52,012 bases of DNA, taken from NCBI GenBank assembly GCA_002429045.1, contig DIYM01000031.1, forward strand, positions 1 to 52,012, in the 5' to 3' direction. Every line of letters starts with the position of its first letter. Positions within the stretch are counted from its first letter, which is position 1. The position numbers and the translations under genes were made by a program. Origin of the DNA: Phycisphaerales bacterium UBA6054. Lineage in GTDB: Bacteria > Planctomycetota > Phycisphaerae > Phycisphaerales > UBA1924. Positions 51,671 to 52,012 of the stretch are shown here, piece after piece. The notes under the pieces were generated by a model. That model saw only the letters and a list, made by a program, of their open reading frames with translations, had not been told where the DNA came from and did not search any database.

Positions 51671-52012
51671 ATGCCGGCGGTTGAATCGAACGATGGGCGG
51701 ATCCGTGTCCGTGCCCACGCGAAGGTAAACCTCGCGTTGGCCGTGGGCCCGGCGCGCCCCCGGGGCGTCTCGTTCGCGGGGTATCACCCGATCGCGTCCT
51801 GGATGCACGCGATCGGTCTTCACGACGATGTGGAGATCGGATCGGCGGACCGTACCACATACGACGTGGCGTGGGCGGACGGCGCGCCGGTGGGCTGGGA
51901 CACCGAATCGGACGTGTGCGTGCGTGCGCACCGCGCGATGGAGGATGCCGCCGGGCGTGCCTTGCCGGTCACGCTGCGGGTGCGCAAGCGTGTGCCGGCG
52001 GGCGGGGGGCTG
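51671..52012 (+). CDS. ispE: 4-diphosphocytidyl-2-C-methyl-D-erythritol kinase (3' end outside window)
   Basis: 114 residues are visible and the gene runs off the right edge. The GHMP-kinase start 'AHAKVNLALAVGPARPRG' with 'GYHPIASWM' is the IspE signature, and the glycine-rich phosphate loop begins at the edge ('RVPAGGGL'). It phosphorylates CDP-ME in the non-mevalonate isoprenoid pathway. The start is supported by the leaderless -10 element. Divergent from the NIF3 gene. Confidence 0.88.
   Translation, partial: MPAVESNDGRIRVRAHAKVNLALAVGPARPRGVSFAGYHPIASWMHAIGLHDDVEIGSADRTTYDVAWADGAPVGWDTESDVCVRAHRAMEDAAGRALPVTLRVRKRVPAGGGL

Overview
The window is about 52 kb of very GC-rich bacterial chromosome. 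I place it in the Planctomycetota, most likely class Phycisphaerae. The reasons are secreted proteins ending in a paired 'GC-type' dockerin-like domain (NFFDI repeats closed by a terminal Gly-Cys-Pro), exported proteins with a C-terminal Pro-Ala-Pro-Gly / Arg-rich sorting tail, planctomycete-style zinc-ribbon membrane proteins, lipid A genes and flagellin genes. It is ordinary chromosome. I see no insertion sequence, phage, CRISPR array, rRNA or tRNA.

Layout. 1-5.1 kb: three consecutive secreted proteins (a beta-helix protein cut by the window edge, a lactonase-like beta-propeller, a di-haem cytochrome c peroxidase), each with the degenerate dockerin tail. 5.1-8.8 kb: an exported ClpP-like protein, recR and rpoN. 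8.8-11.9 kb: an ABC-2 permease and a NucS/DUF91-like nuclease gene. 12-14.7 kb: ompH-like, lpxD, lpxC. 14.9-17.9 kb: a lipoprotein, a pseudopilin and two membrane proteins. 18-19.1 kb: rplM-rpsI. 19.4-23.5 kb: CPBP protease, TVP38 protein, zinc-ribbon protein, MBL-fold hydrolase. 23.7-25.6 kb: dnaA and an AT-rich gap with a perfect DnaA box, the candidate replication origin. 25.6-28.1 kb: mutM, tadA, tatC. 28.3-31.0 kb: ECF sigma factor, membrane anti-sigma candidate and a PDZ/coiled-coil protein. 31.0-31.2 kb: a structured RNA candidate resembling 6S RNA, ended by a strong terminator. 31.4-34.7 kb: MoxR ATPase, Rrf2 regulator, lysS. 34.9-36.9 kb: a secreted unknown and pyrE. 36.9-39.4 kb: an arsenic operon, arsR-arsC-arsM-aquaporin. 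39.4-41.3 kb: two tiny membrane proteins and two short flagellins. 41.4-43.1 kb: a tandem pair of exported paralogues. 43.2-49.3 kb: a sulfate cluster (cysN, cysD, cysC, cysQ-like, SLC13 permease). 49.4-52 kb: an epimerase, a NIF3 protein and the start of ispE.

How it works together. The arsenic genes form one overlapping unit with a double palindromic operator over the promoter: reduction, methylation and a channel, with no pump. The sulfate genes cover import, activation to APS and PAPS, and removal of PAP. The sigma/anti-sigma/PDZ genes look like a self-contained envelope-sensing switch.

The most general signal is in the promoters. At least eleven genes have a -10 hexamer of the form TA-N-N-N-T placed 5 or 6 bases before the start codon, so their mRNAs should begin at or within a base or two of the start codon (leaderless). 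Other genes have a clear Shine-Dalgarno site. Two modes of translation start therefore seem to be mixed in this genome.
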